In this document: one piece after another, positions 1 to 10,836 of the stretch
Position numbering within the stretch: the first letter of the stretch is position 1
Layout of the letters: each line of letters opens with the position of its first letter
NCBI GenBank assembly: GCA_025991245.1
Contig: BQMJ01000022.1
Coordinates: forward strand, 22,501 to 86,500
DNA from: Galdieria partita
Lineage: Eukaryota; Rhodophyta; Bangiophyceae; Galdieriales; Galdieriaceae
Direction: 5' to 3'
DNA length: 64,000 nucleotides
Position numbers and translations under genes: made by a program
The notes under the pieces: model-generated
What the model was told of the DNA's origin: nothing
The model's input: only the letters and a program-made list of their open reading frames with translations
Database searches by the model: none

Positions 1-642
1 TTCGATTGGTCTTTCGCCCCTATACCCAAGTCAAACGAGCGATTTGCACGTCAGCATCGTAAACGGACCTCCACCAGAGTTTCCTCTGGCTTCATCCTAC
101 TCAGGCATAGTTCACCATCTTTCGGGTCCCAACATAACAACTACTTTGCCTTTCAATAAATATTGAAAGGAAGCGAGTTGCATTCGTTTTCATAAAATAA
201 AAACAAAATCACTCTACAAAAAAAATTTTTTTTATCGCTTGCACTGCGTAGATTCAAAGATACTTCTTCTTCTACTCGCTGTCATGTTAGACTCCTTGGT
301 CCGTGTTTCAAGACGGGTCGAAATCTACCATAAGGATCCATGTTCTCTTAAAAACCCTTGCGGGGATATAAAACATAGTCTAGTAAATAGAGTCACAATT
401 CACAGACTCTACATTCTTCTCAATGGAAAAATATAGGCAACTTGAATCAGACCTTTCATTCACTATACACCATGTACATGGACCATCCAAATGGAAATAC
501 CAACATTCATTTCTCTTTCTTTTGGTCGAGAAATCAACTAGGATTTCCTTGGATTCCTTTTTCAATGAAAATAATGGTAGATTGCGCTTCCCTCTCAACG
601 GTTTCAAGTACTATTGCACTCTCTTTTCAAAGTTCTTTTCAT

Positions 643-674
<32 letters not shown>

Positions 675-1028
675 TCTCTTTCATATTTAGCCTTGGATGA
701 TTTATAACACCCAAGCAAATTAAGGCTGTACTACCAAACAACCCGACTCTAACAAATTCTAGTATCGTAACGCATAAATTACAAAGAAAAAGATAAACGG
801 GATTCTCACCCTCCATGATATTCCATTCCAGGAAATTTGCTTTTTCTTTTATGCAAATACTAGAAGCGTATTTCACTATACATCTCCTTTACAATTGAAT
901 TGGTAAAGGATTCTCATATTGGGCTCTTCCCACTTCGCTCGCCGCTACTAGGGGAATTCCAGTTGGTTTCTTTTCCTCCGCTTAATGATATGCTTAAGTT
1001 CAGCGGGTAGCCTCATCTGATTGGAGGT
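1..1028 (-). rRNA. 28S (large subunit) rRNA, 5' part, runs off left edge
   Basis: Minus-strand reading gives the conserved 5' start of eukaryotic large-subunit rRNA. The universal ITS4-type primer site lies at about 974-1000, and the segment complementary to the common NL4 primer (GGTCCGTGTTTCAAGACGG) at about 298-316. The conserved block before the first large stem is at about 592-685. AT-rich stretches between these blocks are the D1-D2 expansion regions. Only about the first 1 kb of some 3.5 kb is present; the rest lies left of the window. The exact 5' end (about 1028) is estimated from the conserved motif that pairs with 5.8S. Open reading frames here are chance frames in rRNA. Confidence 0.95.
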
Positions 1029-1549
1029 CTCTTAATAAAGTCATTGTTGTTTATTGATACTAGATGATATCAATGAATCCAAAAAAAAGGAAGAAATCTA
1101 GTTTTTTTGGAGAAAAACTTGAAAAATGGATACAATGATTGACAATGTGGATTGGAAATAATCCATCATAATTGTATACATGCATACCGATTCAAATTTT
1201 CCTTTCAAAAAAAACTAGTATTGCTTTTCTTTCAATCACAAGTGCACGACTCATAACATGTATTATTCAATACTTGTCTTGAGCCAATGCAATGTGATTC
1301 AAAAAAAACACGATTCATAGAATCATCCAGTATTTTCATTTCATTTCTTTCTTTCTTGTTGAAAAACTCGATAAATTCTCATAAAATACTCGAGAAAAAG
1401 AAAAATCAATCACACAATTGCCATCTCCACAATAGAGAAATTTCAATCATGTTGTCCATGATTTCTCCTTTCCTACAAGTATCCTATAATATATTCTATC
1501 AAGTAGTTTCCATTCCATTTTTTTCAAATAAAATGATTTTGGTTCAAGA
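1029..1549 (-). other. ITS2 spacer
   Basis: AT-rich unconserved stretch of about 520 bp between 5.8S and 28S rRNA, removed from the pre-rRNA. It has many A and T runs and no coding signal. Its borders depend on the estimated rRNA ends, so they may be off by about 10 bp. Confidence 0.85.
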
Positions 1550-1712
1550 CACTCCAACAGATGTGCTTCCAAGAAAATAAATTCACTTGAAAGCGCAACT
1601 TGCGTTCAAAGATTCAATGATTCACGAAAACTTGCAGTTCACACTACATTTCGCTTTTTGCCGCGTTCTTCATCGTAAAGAGAACCGAGATATCCACCGT
1701 TGAGAGCTTTCA
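1550..1712 (-). rRNA. 5.8S rRNA
   Basis: On the minus strand the block near 1655-1712 has the invariant 5.8S pieces: CAACGGTGGATATCTCGGTTC, then GATGAAGAACGC, then TTGAATCTTTGAACGCAAGTTGCG. The 3' part near 1550-1575 keeps the shape of the usual terminal hairpin and the GTGTC end. Length is about 160 nt, as expected. The ends are set by alignment to the general eukaryotic pattern, with an uncertainty of a few bases. Confidence 0.95.
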
Positions 1713-2105
1713 ATTTTATCATTTATGGTTGATTTATTTTCTGTTTTGTTTTACTTGCAAAATGGGAAAAATAGAGAAAATACATATATCCAACGGATAT
1801 ATAAAAATTCTATGATTCTTTCAAAGAAGAAATAAAAAGAAAAAGAAAAATGATTATTTCTCTCTCTCTCTTTTCTTTCTCCTTTCTTCAATGCACAGGG
1901 TGTTTATATATATAGAGAGATATAATGTGAATACAAAAATAAAAATAATCAAGAAATACAACAGATTTCAAAAGAACAACAAAAAAGGAAGAAAAATAAA
2001 AAATATTATTTCTATCCTCTCCCTTTTCTGTCCCTTGCAAATCCAACTTGTACCCTCAATCACTCTTTTCACTCTTGCATCCTACATCTACCTTCTCATA
2101 CTGTG
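1713..2105 (-). other. ITS1 spacer
   Basis: About 390 bp of A/T-rich spacer between 18S and 5.8S, with a TC run near 1859-1880 and AT dinucleotide runs. There is no coding signal. It is spliced out of the pre-rRNA by endonucleolytic processing. Confidence 0.85.
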
Positions 2106-2164
<59 letters not shown>

Positions 2165-2242
2165 CAATAAGGTTCAACGTACTTCCCATAATATCCATTT
2201 TCAAAAAAATAAATATCACAGTCCGTACGCTTCACCGGATCG

Positions 2243-2290
<48 letters not shown>

Positions 2291-2738
2291 TTCAACGCAA
2301 GTTGATGACTCGCGTTTACAAGGAATTCCTCGTTCATAAATACAGTTACAGTATTCAATCCCAAGCACGATGCAAGTTAAAAGATTACCTAGATTCCTTT
2401 CAGAATAGGTTATTGTTCACTCTTTGACTGCATCAGTGTAGCCCGCGTGCAGCCCAGGACATCAAAGGGCATCACAGACCTGTTATTGCCTAAAGCTTCC
2501 ATCCGTGAAAAACGAATAGTACCTCTAAGAAGTAGACAATATTCTAGAAAAAAAAATATAGCTACTAGTTAGCAGGAAAAGGTCTCGTTCGTTAACGGAA
2601 TTAACCAGACAAATCACTCCACCAACTAAGAACGGCCATGCACCACCACCCATTCAATCATGAAAGAGCTATCAATCTGTCAATCATAAAAATGTCCGGA
2701 CCTGGTAAGTTGCCCCGTGTTGAGTCAAATTAAGCCGC

Positions 2739-2786
<48 letters not shown>

Positions 2787-3940
2787 ACTTGCGACCATAC
2801 TCCCCCCAGAACCCAAAATCTTTGGTTTCCCGGAAAAAAAGGATGTACGAGTATATTTCAGTACACCATCTTTTAGATGGCAACGTTTATGGTTAAGACT
2901 ACGACGGTATCTAATCGTCTTCGATCCCCTAACTTTCGTCCTTGATCAATGGGTATATCCTTGCCAAACGCTTTCGCATCCGTTCGTCTTCCAAAAATCC
3001 AAGAATTTCACCTCTGACTATGGAATACAAATGGCCCCAACTACCCCTATTGACTTGAAAAGATTCAATACTCTCCTACTCAAGTATAAAATCTTATATT
3101 TGCCTATTATACCATGCTACGCTATCCTTTCAAATGAAACGCTTGAAACACTCTAATTTTTTCACAGTAAATAAAAATAAAAATAATAAACAATCAATCA
3201 AGATCATTATCATTCTCATTTCAATATGAGCATAGCAGTATCATCTTTTTCAAAAAAAAAAGAAAATCACTGCTATCACTCACATTTCCGACTACGGGCG
3301 TTTTAACTGCAACAACGTTCGTGTACGCTATTGGAGCTGGAATTACCGCGGCTGCTGGCACCAGACTTGCCCTCCAATCGTTACTCCTTTCAACTTTTAA
3401 ATCAAAGTCATGCCAATAAGATAACATTATAATGCTATCTATCGGTATTTCTTGTCGCTACCTCCCTGTGTCAGGATTGGGTAATTTGCGCGCCTGCTGC
3501 CATCCTTGGATGTGGTAGCCATCTCTCAGGCTCCCTCTCCGGAATCGAACCCTAATTCCCCGTTACCCGTCAACACCACGGTAGGCCTCGATCCTACCGT
3601 CAAAAGTTGATAGGGCAGAAATTCAAACAATGCGTCAATAGTTTAATTACTATCAATCCACAAAATTATCATGATTCAACTGTTAAACATTTTACAAATG
3701 TAAAATGTTCAAGTAGGATCACTAATAAGTGCATGTCCAAAAAAGTTGAAAACTTTCTTGAACTACGGCATGTATTAGCTCTAGCATTACTAGGGTTATC
3801 CATATAACTCGGAAACATTGTGTAGATTATAACTGTTTTAATGAGCCATTCACAGTCTCGCCATCAGTGTGGCTTATACTGGCATTTGCATGGCTTAATC
3901 CTTGAGACAAGCATACGCGACCCGCAGGATCAACGGGGTA
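2106..3940 (-). rRNA. 18S (small subunit) rRNA, complete
   Basis: Complete small-subunit rRNA of about 1835 nt on the minus strand. The 3' end carries the GGTGAACCTGCGGAAGGATC block (about 2111-2130) and the ACACACCGCCC decoding-site region (about 2255-2275). The 530 loop region (complement of ACCGCGGCTGCTGGCAC) is at about 3346-3362. The 5' end is at about 3940 with the GTTGATCCTGC core. All conserved blocks are in order, so there is no group I intron. Variable regions (for example about 3120-3280) are AT-rich and slightly long. In helix 1 the bases flanking the core differ from the usual CTGG/CCAG but stay complementary (CCCG/CGGG), as a functional rRNA should. Confidence 0.97.
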
Positions 3941-4937
3941 TCGTGGTGTTCTAAACAACAAGGAAAATAAACCAAAAAATTGATATTTACACAAATGGGT
4001 TACAATGCTGAAAATAGAAATTTCAGTTGATCACTTTGACTCCATGCAAATATCATCTCTACGGTTACTTTCTTTGTTGAATTCTTCCAAAAAATGGAAG
4101 AATGGAAATTTTCTTTCAATTTCTTCTTTCAAAAAAAGAAAAAATTGCTATTACATCACGTGTAAATTGTATTGATTTTTCAAACCATCCATGACAGTAT
4201 AGTTAAAAACAATACATAAATACACATTCTATATAAACCTTCCTTTGTTTCATTCCTTTGTCTCATTTTGAAAAAGACAATTGTTCCAAATACCATATAT
4301 TCCTTTCATCATGGAATTAATTTACTTGTAAAATCATCCATGAGTTTCGAAATAATATAGTAACTGGATGTTTTCTCAAAATAGACAAATAATATAGTCC
4401 ATTCATTATGAATGAGCGGCGATGACCATCTTTTCAATCAATGATCATACAAGCCTTGTAAATGCTCATCAAGATGGAAACTATACTCTCAAAAAATCAA
4501 CAAATACTTTGCCAAATTGGTAGTTTAATACATCAACTCCTATGTACTATTTTTCTCTTTTCCAAGGATGAAAAAAATCATCATCAGGAAAACAAGAATA
4601 AAAGGACAAAAAAGGAGACAAATGATATAACATCTCTCACCCTTTTCTCATCTTTTCCCATCTTGTTCACCACCCAATGATCAATCAATAATCCCCAATC
4701 TTTCAATGAAATCAATGGCAAAGATAAATTACAGGCAATGAAATCAATTCCCCCCAAAAATGGATTTGATGGGAATTCCAAATTTTTTCATCACCTTCAT
4801 TTATACATAAAGCCATTCTTCTTCTGCTTCTTACTACTAGTTGTTCTACTAGTAAAAAACTTTTCTTTTTTTCTTGGCTGTCAAGCCCCTCTTTCAAACC
4901 AAAAAATGCTACTTAAAAACTAAACAAAATACAAAAA

Positions 4938-4974
4938 AGCGCGGGCTGGTTAGACCAATCAGATGGCGACACGT
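4938..4974. promoter_or_regulatory. GC-rich CCAAT/CACGT island, candidate promoter element
   Basis: A short stretch much richer in GC than its surroundings, about 1 kb upstream of 18S. It holds GCGCGGGC, then ACCAATCAG (a CCAAT box), then GCGACACGT (a CACGT core). Such clusters are typical of promoters in general, and its position would suit the rRNA unit, whose promoter must lie upstream of 3940. Function is inference only. Confidence 0.25.
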
Positions 4975-5922
4975 AGCAAATGAAAACTGGAAAATTGATC
5001 TGGACCACAAAAATCGATTCCAATGGCTATTCTATTTCCCTCAAATTTTTCAAAAAAAAAAATGTCACCTATCAACTCTTTTAACTATAAACTCCTATTT
5101 ACAGTCATGCCTTGTGAGAAGAAAAAACCTACCTTGACAATAAAACGAGTCAATCTTTCCAACTTGCTTTTCCAAGAGTCGCAAACTCCAAAACTCAATT
5201 CTTACAACTAGTGTCAACTCCAAAGTCTTTCTTCGCAATGTACATACTCATGTTTTAATATAAACAGGACAAGTGATACGAAAAAAATAACAAAATCATT
5301 TCAACGAGATGGTCTACCAATTTAGAAAAGAGTTTGAAAAGATAGACAACAAGAACGCCTAGTATCCTCCCCTCTCCATTTCAAGATATAAAACGAACTC
5401 AACTACAAAGAAAACAAAAAACTAATAATAACTTAAAATATCTAGAAACACTTGGGTCGGTAAATGTATACAACTTTTCCAGTCACGAGTTAACTTGTCT
5501 CGTGAAAAAAAGCTACAACATTTCTTCAACAAGTGCTTCTTATGTTCTCGTCTCCTAACGAGTTTCAAGAAATTTCATACGCTTCCTGTCTTTATCTTGT
5601 TACATTCATAAAACAACTATCTCTAGAAACTTTTCAACAAGTAGAAAATCCCAAGCTCTTCTTGGTTTCTCATTCAAAATGTTTCTGCGCAAAACTTGAA
5701 ATGATTTTCACTAGAAGGTGGGGTCAAGTTGCTCTAGTTACTTGGAATACGAATATTTGGGTTTGCTTATCTGACATATCGTTCTGAATTGTACTTGAAA
5801 AGATTGAATTGTGTATCTTGCATATCAACTAAGTTTCGTTGTTTGTCCAAAAAAGTTAAAAAAGAGAAATCTTGAGAGTTGAAAACACTTTCAACTTGAG
5901 AATACTTGTGACAATCTGTCTC

Positions 5923-5944
5923 TGTCTCTCTCTCTCTCTCTCTT
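5923..5944 (+). repeat. (CT)n microsatellite
   Basis: About eleven near-perfect CT dinucleotides, preceded by two TCTG-interrupted units. It lies in the rDNA upstream spacer and has no visible relation to a gene. Confidence 0.9.
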
Positions 5945-6849
5945 TGTATATATTTGTTCGACATTATAGCAAACAAACTTACATAGATAGAGTTGTATTG
6001 AAGAAATGGAAAACTTTATCGTTCTTCAGCTCTGGTTGAACTTTGTGAGCACAAATATTCTCTTTCCATAGAATACAAATAATATTCCAATAATACTATG
6101 TAAAGAAACAACTATATAGATGCAACTGCGTTTGGTTAAAGCTGAAAAATTCTCTCCTAGGAGAGAAAACTTAGCAAAAGATGTTTGAAACCTCTTGATC
6201 AACAACTCCACACATATTTTCAACTAGTTTATGTGCTCTGTTTCCTAGTCAAAACTAGAATAAGAATACAACTTTTTCCATAGAAACCCTTGATTCTCTT
6301 CTTCAAACAAACCAGTAAAACTCGAATACACAAAAAAAGAAAAGTCTCTGTTCTCTTCCAAATCACAACAATCAAACTTGTCAGAAAAAGCTTTGTACCT
6401 TGTACTCTTGAACTTTTTCCAAACAAGCCTATATAAAAATGGTGGAATTCAAAAGGTTGTCATTCATTTAGACCCCTTTTTTCTACATTTCAACCAACGA
6501 GTTGATACTTTCATAAGAATGTACTGTTCTGCAGTCTTCAAGTTGTGTAAAATACTCTTGTCAGAACTTCAAGTTGAAAGTTTATCCATTTCAATACTTT
6601 TTACTTTGACAACTAGATTCAATCTTGTTCTTTCATTCAACTCTTCAAAACACAGGAACAGACTGAAAATATTCTCTGCTTCAAAAACATCATAATGTGA
6701 AACGAGTTTTTGTTCGCTTTCATCTCTTCGAGTAAACAAGAAAATATTGAATAGTGATTGAATTTGGATTCAATTCTTTAACAGCTATAGTTGAAAACCA
6801 AGCAAAACTATCTCGAATAGTTGGATAGACTGTTGGTCACCATTGTCCT

Positions 6850-7800
6850 TTTTTTGGATGAACCTTCCTTGTTTTCATAATTATGAACGTGTTGTGATAT
6901 TGGATCATGACAAGGATGTAGATGTTTCAATCAACAACTACACGTGTGTATCAATTGAGCCAACACCAACAATCAATTCATAGGTCTAGAAATGTTGAAT
7001 TATGATCAAGTCGTTACATTTTCTTCTAGTTCACATCTTGCTGCTGGTGAAAATAGAACATTTGTCTTGAATTATTTGAATCTATGAAAAGACATGGGTC
7101 AATCTGCTTTAAAAAGCTTCTTCGTTGGATGTTCAGAAAAGAAAAAATTGGTGGTACAAAATGGAAGCGGCAACAGCTCATCCTTATGATGATTTTCAGC
7201 CTTTTACATTATCTGGCCTGTGCAGTGGGTGAAAATCCAAGTGGTCAGCTTATTATTCAAGGCTTGCTACTGCAGTTATGTAAGTACGAAATCCACAAGT
7301 AAGTACTTGCGTTTTTACAACAAAATACATCTCAGAACTCAACTGCCTTGTGAAGTAAGTTCGAGCTATCTTGACTATCACTTTCAATCAATACCGTGTT
7401 GTTCATTGTTTGATCAAGTCGATGGGTTTCAAAAATAACGATTTGACCTTCAAGATACTACAGATGATCAGGTAGTGCGACGCATAATGATTTCTTTTGA
7501 ATCAATGGAGAACTATTATACAGTCTAATTTCTTCTCTCTTTTGTATGGGAAAAAGAAGAGGTTCGACTATGCGAAAATGTATGACGACTTGTAGAAGAA
7601 CGCAGTTAGAATTGATCTCCCGTTCAACTTTAGAGATCCATGATATTGTGGACCATTTGGAGAAGAGTTTGTCATCTTCCTTTTCCAGTAAAAGCCTATC
7701 ACTGGAGTATACTGGCTCTACAAACAGTTGTTATGGAACTTTGTTTTTGGCACAACGCAAGGTTAAAGGAACACCTTTTCTTTAACCATAGAGGTCTGTG
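6850..7800 (+). pseudogene. possible decayed intron-containing gene, product unknown
   Basis: This patch looks more protein-like than the rest of the spacer but has no continuous gene. A frame from ATG 6858 encodes 41 residues of ordinary composition. Another from 6992 gives about 30 residues. Frames near 7155-7280 and 7560-7650 also look coding, with pieces such as YDDFQPFT and VRIDLPFNFRDP. Good donor and acceptor pairs occur (GTAAGT at 7278 with CAG ending 7335; GTAAGT at 7353), spaced like real introns of this genome. Stops interrupt the protein-like frame (for example TGA near 7230 and TAG near 7593), so I read it as a broken gene. The family is not recognised, and it could be chance. 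Confidence 0.22.
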
Positions 7801-8632
7801 ATAGTCTCGACTTAGTATCTCGTGTTGCGTCTTTGTTTTGCGTACCTCCTGATCTGGATTCAAGTGGACTTGGGTGCTTCATGGCTGTGTCAAGTTCTTA
7901 TTAGTTGAAATATATTGCTGATAATAATAATGTGCTGATTTCAGGAACACAGAGAACATCATTGAATAACAAGAAATGGCAAAGGATTGTGACAAGGTCG
8001 CAAGTCTTTGAAACCATCTTTTGATCAAATATCATCAAACCATTCAACGTTTTTTGTATGTTGATCATTCAAATTACGTATCTAGTGACTTTTATCATTC
8101 GTTTTATCGTCCTTGTCGAAAAATCCTTCTGTATCTTTTGAAGAGGAAACATGACATTTTGTGTACCACTTTCTCATAACGAATATTGGAAGCTTTGTTT
8201 TGGAAGGTTTAAAGAAAGTTTTTCTTCCAAGGTCCATCTTTATCTGAAAAGATTGTGGTGTTGATAATGTGAGACAAGTGGTTTTGTCGTCACCTTGTCG
8301 CAATCATTGGAGTTTCTCAAGTTGCCTTTTGTTCTGTTCCATTTTATAAACGTCAATCTGTCAGGATAACGACTTTTTACTCTTGCTTTCGAACAAAGTT
8401 GGAAAGAAAAATCTTACTTGCAAGTTGCATATGTCCATACAGGTTACTAGAAATGTGATTCATTGTTTGTTTGTGAGACTATTCAGATGCGATCTTTTCA
8501 ACTCTGATATAGAATCTCTAAATATGTGAACCCATAGGAGCCAAGTCTTCTCCCAAAGGAATACCTTTGCTATTCTTGACCAAAGACAGCTTTTGTAGAC
8601 ACAGTGTTGTACACTCTCTCGATAGTAGAAAA
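7801..8632. other. intergenic, nothing recognised
   Basis: No frame with recognisable protein features, no RNA gene and no repeat was seen. Short frames on both strands are interrupted and of low quality. Confidence 0.5.
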
Positions 8633-8857
8633 TTATTCTGCTGAGTTGTCAGTTATCCAATGTCGACGACTGGTTGGACCAGGTGGTATCAACTCGACTT
8701 GGTAGTCTGGTACTAGCCTAGAGATGTTATACAATTTCGTGTTAACTCCACCTTTCTGCAATAAACAATCCATAAAAGGGATACTCCTTGTACTCTCCAG
8801 TACGCCAAAGGCAGCTACGTACAATACCAATCTTTTAAATAAGAATACCCCCAACAT
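8633..8857 (-). CDS. small hypothetical ORF (74 aa)
   Basis: A frame of 74 codons from the first ATG at 8857. The N-terminus is hydrophobic (LGVFLFKRLVLYVAAFGVL, about residues 2-20) and could be a membrane anchor; the rest is polar and ends DNSAE. I do not recognise the family. It would be divergent from the BSD2-like gene with 88 bp between starts, which fits this genome's style. No introns are evident. It may well be a chance frame. Confidence 0.2.
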   Translation of the reverse strand: MLGVFLFKRLVLYVAAFGVLESTRSIPFMDCLLQKGGVNTKLYNISRLVPDYQVELIPPGPTSRRHWITDNSAE

Positions 8858-8945
8858 CCTATACCAAAACTTCACATATTGTGTTCATTGGCATCCCCAC
8901 GTATCTCGTTGATAGTTTCGGAGATTATTTGTATCCAAGCAGGAG

Positions 8946-9353
8946 ATGTCATTTATAGGATCATCTTTCCAAGGACCGACAAAAACTCGTTTGCAAAAGA
9001 AAGTATCTACTCGTCATTCTTGTCGTGCTAACATCAAAAGGGGTTTCGTGGCAAGTTTGGACAATACGAAACTGGAAAATTCCTCGTTTTCTTCAAAAGG
9101 TGAACAGGAGGGTGAACATACAAAGTGGGAACAAGAGAAAGGTTCACCAAAATGCAAACAATGTAATGGAACAGGAGAAATACCGTGTCCTGCATGTGAA
9201 GGAAAGGGTTACTTCGTGATGGAAGTGTTCAATGTGACTTCCAGCAATCAGTGTCAGGTTTGTCGTGGACATCGACAAGCACCTTGCCCAACTTGTAAAG
9301 AATACATATATCGTGCAGTAAGTGACTGGGATAAGAATAATAATATAAACTGA
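8946..9353 (+). CDS. BSD2-like DnaJ-type zinc-finger protein, probably plastid
   Basis: A 135-residue, single-exon protein. Residues 1-60 are rich in Ser, Thr, Arg and Lys with few acids before about residue 40, as in a plastid transit peptide. The second half has four Cys pairs: C70/C73, C81/C84, C103/C106 and C114/C117. The first two are perfect CxxCxGxG repeats (CKQCNGTG, CPACEGKG), the last two degenerate. This is the zinc domain of DnaJ without a J domain, as in plant BSD2 (RuBisCO assembly), LQY1 and related thiol chaperones. Which of these it matches cannot be decided by eye. It is convergent with the next gene, with 46 bp between stops. Confidence 0.75.
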   Translation: MSFIGSSFQGPTKTRLQKKVSTRHSCRANIKRGFVASLDNTKLENSSFSSKGEQEGEHTKWEQEKGSPKCKQCNGTGEIPCPACEGKGYFVMEVFNVTSSNQCQVCRGHRQAPCPTCKEYIYRAVSDWDKNNNIN

Positions 9354-9399
9354 AACTTTTCTTCCAATGTATGTAAATAGTCTCTCTAATAGTTTATGG

Positions 9400-10473
9400 C
9401 TATAGCTTTGATTTACGAGCAACGTGGTACAAGCTATGGGCAGCAAACAGTACCGTATATAGTGAAACGGTGAATGTACATACACATATGAAACAAACCA
9501 CAAATGCAACAAGTCCGAGCAATAATATGCAGGAAACAACCGCTGATAGAATAACAGCACAAAAAATGAACCAACCTATCAGACTTCCAATTGCAAAAAG
9601 CAAAAGCATAAAACCGAAAAGACAGTAGGCCAATCCCACACTAGCAAACGTATAACCAATGACTTGTGGAAGACGTCGAAAGTATTCATGAAAATAATGT
9701 TGTGCAACGTCCATAGAAAAAAATAAACTCAACCAATACTTCAACAAAGCCCAGGAATTTCGTGACAATACGTGTCGTAACTTTGGAGAATCGGTCTTTT
9801 CTATCTTTTTGGAAGGAAAGACGATATTTGCTTGCTCATTTGAAGCATCCGACGAAGAGTCCTCGTCTCTAACGTGAACTGGTATTTGATAGTTATCTCC
9901 AGAAGAACAATCTTTTCCTTCTCCTTGAGCTTCATCTACTTGAGATGAACTTTCTCGTTTTTGAATTGCTTCTACTTCACTTCTCTTCCCATTTTTAAAG
10001 TGACTCTGTAATAAAGCTTCTACTAAATAGTCTGCTTTCGAAGAGCCTTTCTCTCTATCGCTTTTACTCCTGGCAGTTCTTCGGGTATTCGTATACATAG
10101 AAATATCCTGTGGTGGAGTAGGAGGAGGTCTTATCTGCGTAGAAAAACCCCGTTCCTTAATTGCAGAAGCATCGGCAGTTTTGGATAAAAGTTCTCCAAG
10201 CTTCTCCCTTTCTTCTTGGGGTAAAGACTCGGTTACAGTCTCTTGAATTCCTTCTCGTGGCTGAACTTGTCCTTCGTCCTGATCTTCTTCAGTAGTGTCC
10301 GTAACGGTGGAAACTAACGAAGAGCTACTTGACTGTAGAATCTTCTCTTCAAGCCATCGTTGCATACCTGGTGGGGCCTCAAAGGCACTTTCTCCTTCTT
10401 CTTCTGGAACTGGAGTTAACGAAAAAACTTCCATATTGTCCTTTTGTGAGTCCAAAGCACCAACACTAGCCAT
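9400..10473 (-). CDS. promethin/LDAF1-like membrane protein with SKL C-terminus
   Basis: A 357-residue, single-exon protein. Residues 1-250 are polar, Ser/Glu/Lys-rich and probably disordered. Residues about 265-345 form two long hydrophobic hairpins (for example GFMLLLFAIGSLIGWF and VVSCILLLGLVAFVVCF). The order, with a short amphipathic stretch before the hairpins, resembles promethin/LDAF1 and yeast Ldo proteins, which work with seipin at ER sites of lipid-droplet formation. The last residues are RKSKL, a perfect type-1 peroxisome signal in form, though unusual on a membrane protein. Alternative: an unrelated hairpin membrane protein such as a reticulon-like or PEX11-like factor. Confidence 0.5.
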   Translation of the reverse strand: MASVGALDSQKDNMEVFSLTPVPEEEGESAFEAPPGMQRWLEEKILQSSSSSLVSTVTDTTEEDQDEGQVQPREGIQETVTESLPQEEREKLGELLSKTADASAIKERGFSTQIRPPPTPPQDISMYTNTRRTARSKSDREKGSSKADYLVEALLQSHFKNGKRSEVEAIQKRESSSQVDEAQGEGKDCSSGDNYQIPVHVRDEDSSSDASNEQANIVFPSKKIEKTDSPKLRHVLSRNSWALLKYWLSLFFSMDVAQHYFHEYFRRLPQVIGYTFASVGLAYCLFGFMLLLFAIGSLIGWFIFCAVILSAVVSCILLLGLVAFVVCFICVCTFTVSLYTVLFAAHSLYHVARKSKL

Positions 10474-10836
10474 ATCTTCAACAAATCAAAAACCAAGAAG
10501 CTTCCAACCAATTTCTATATCCAACTGTGGAATCTTCCGAAACAATTAAAGTCTCTCGATTCTAGTTTCTTATTACTTACTATACATGAAACCTTTGAAA
10601 AAGTTTTCAAAACACTCCAGTGGTAAATATGATGTTTGAGAAGAAAATCGAAACTAACAAGTAACATATTATAAATAAACTGTCATCAAATACTAGGCAT
10701 ATTGTATATATCTACTCTTCAAATTTGCACAAATATACACCTTTCAGTAAACTCAATGCTACTTGTCAGGTATCGATCTTTATTGGCTTCCTACGTTCCC
10801 CATAAAAAGTTTCGTATGACACTCTATAACAATGAA
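10474..10836. other. intergenic, nothing recognised
   Basis: About 360 bp between the start of the promethin-like gene and the end of the eIF5B gene, both on the minus strand. It should hold the promoter of the former and the 3' UTR of the latter. AT-rich, with no further gene seen. Confidence 0.6.

Larger units (their letters stand above)
3941..6849. other. rDNA upstream spacer (5' ETS plus flanking DNA), no gene seen
   Basis: AT-rich stretch upstream of the 18S 5' end. It should contain the external transcribed spacer and the Pol I promoter, but neither can be placed exactly from one sequence. It has many homopolymer runs. All open frames are short, lack recognisable protein features and often overlap on both strands. 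No repeat array such as the enhancer repeats of tandem rDNA spacers is visible, apart from one CT run. Confidence 0.6.

Noticed and set aside
239-3807. Many open frames of 60-130 codons on both strands
   Set aside because: They lie inside 28S, ITS and 18S sequence, which explains the region fully.
4462-6700. Open frames of 60-105 codons in the rDNA spacer
   Set aside because: Low-complexity composition (Lys, Phe, Ser, Leu), overlap on both strands, no motifs and no splice support.
8082-8303. Minus-strand frame of 73 codons
   Set aside because: No ATG at its start, no recognisable domain, and isolated in the gene-poor stretch.
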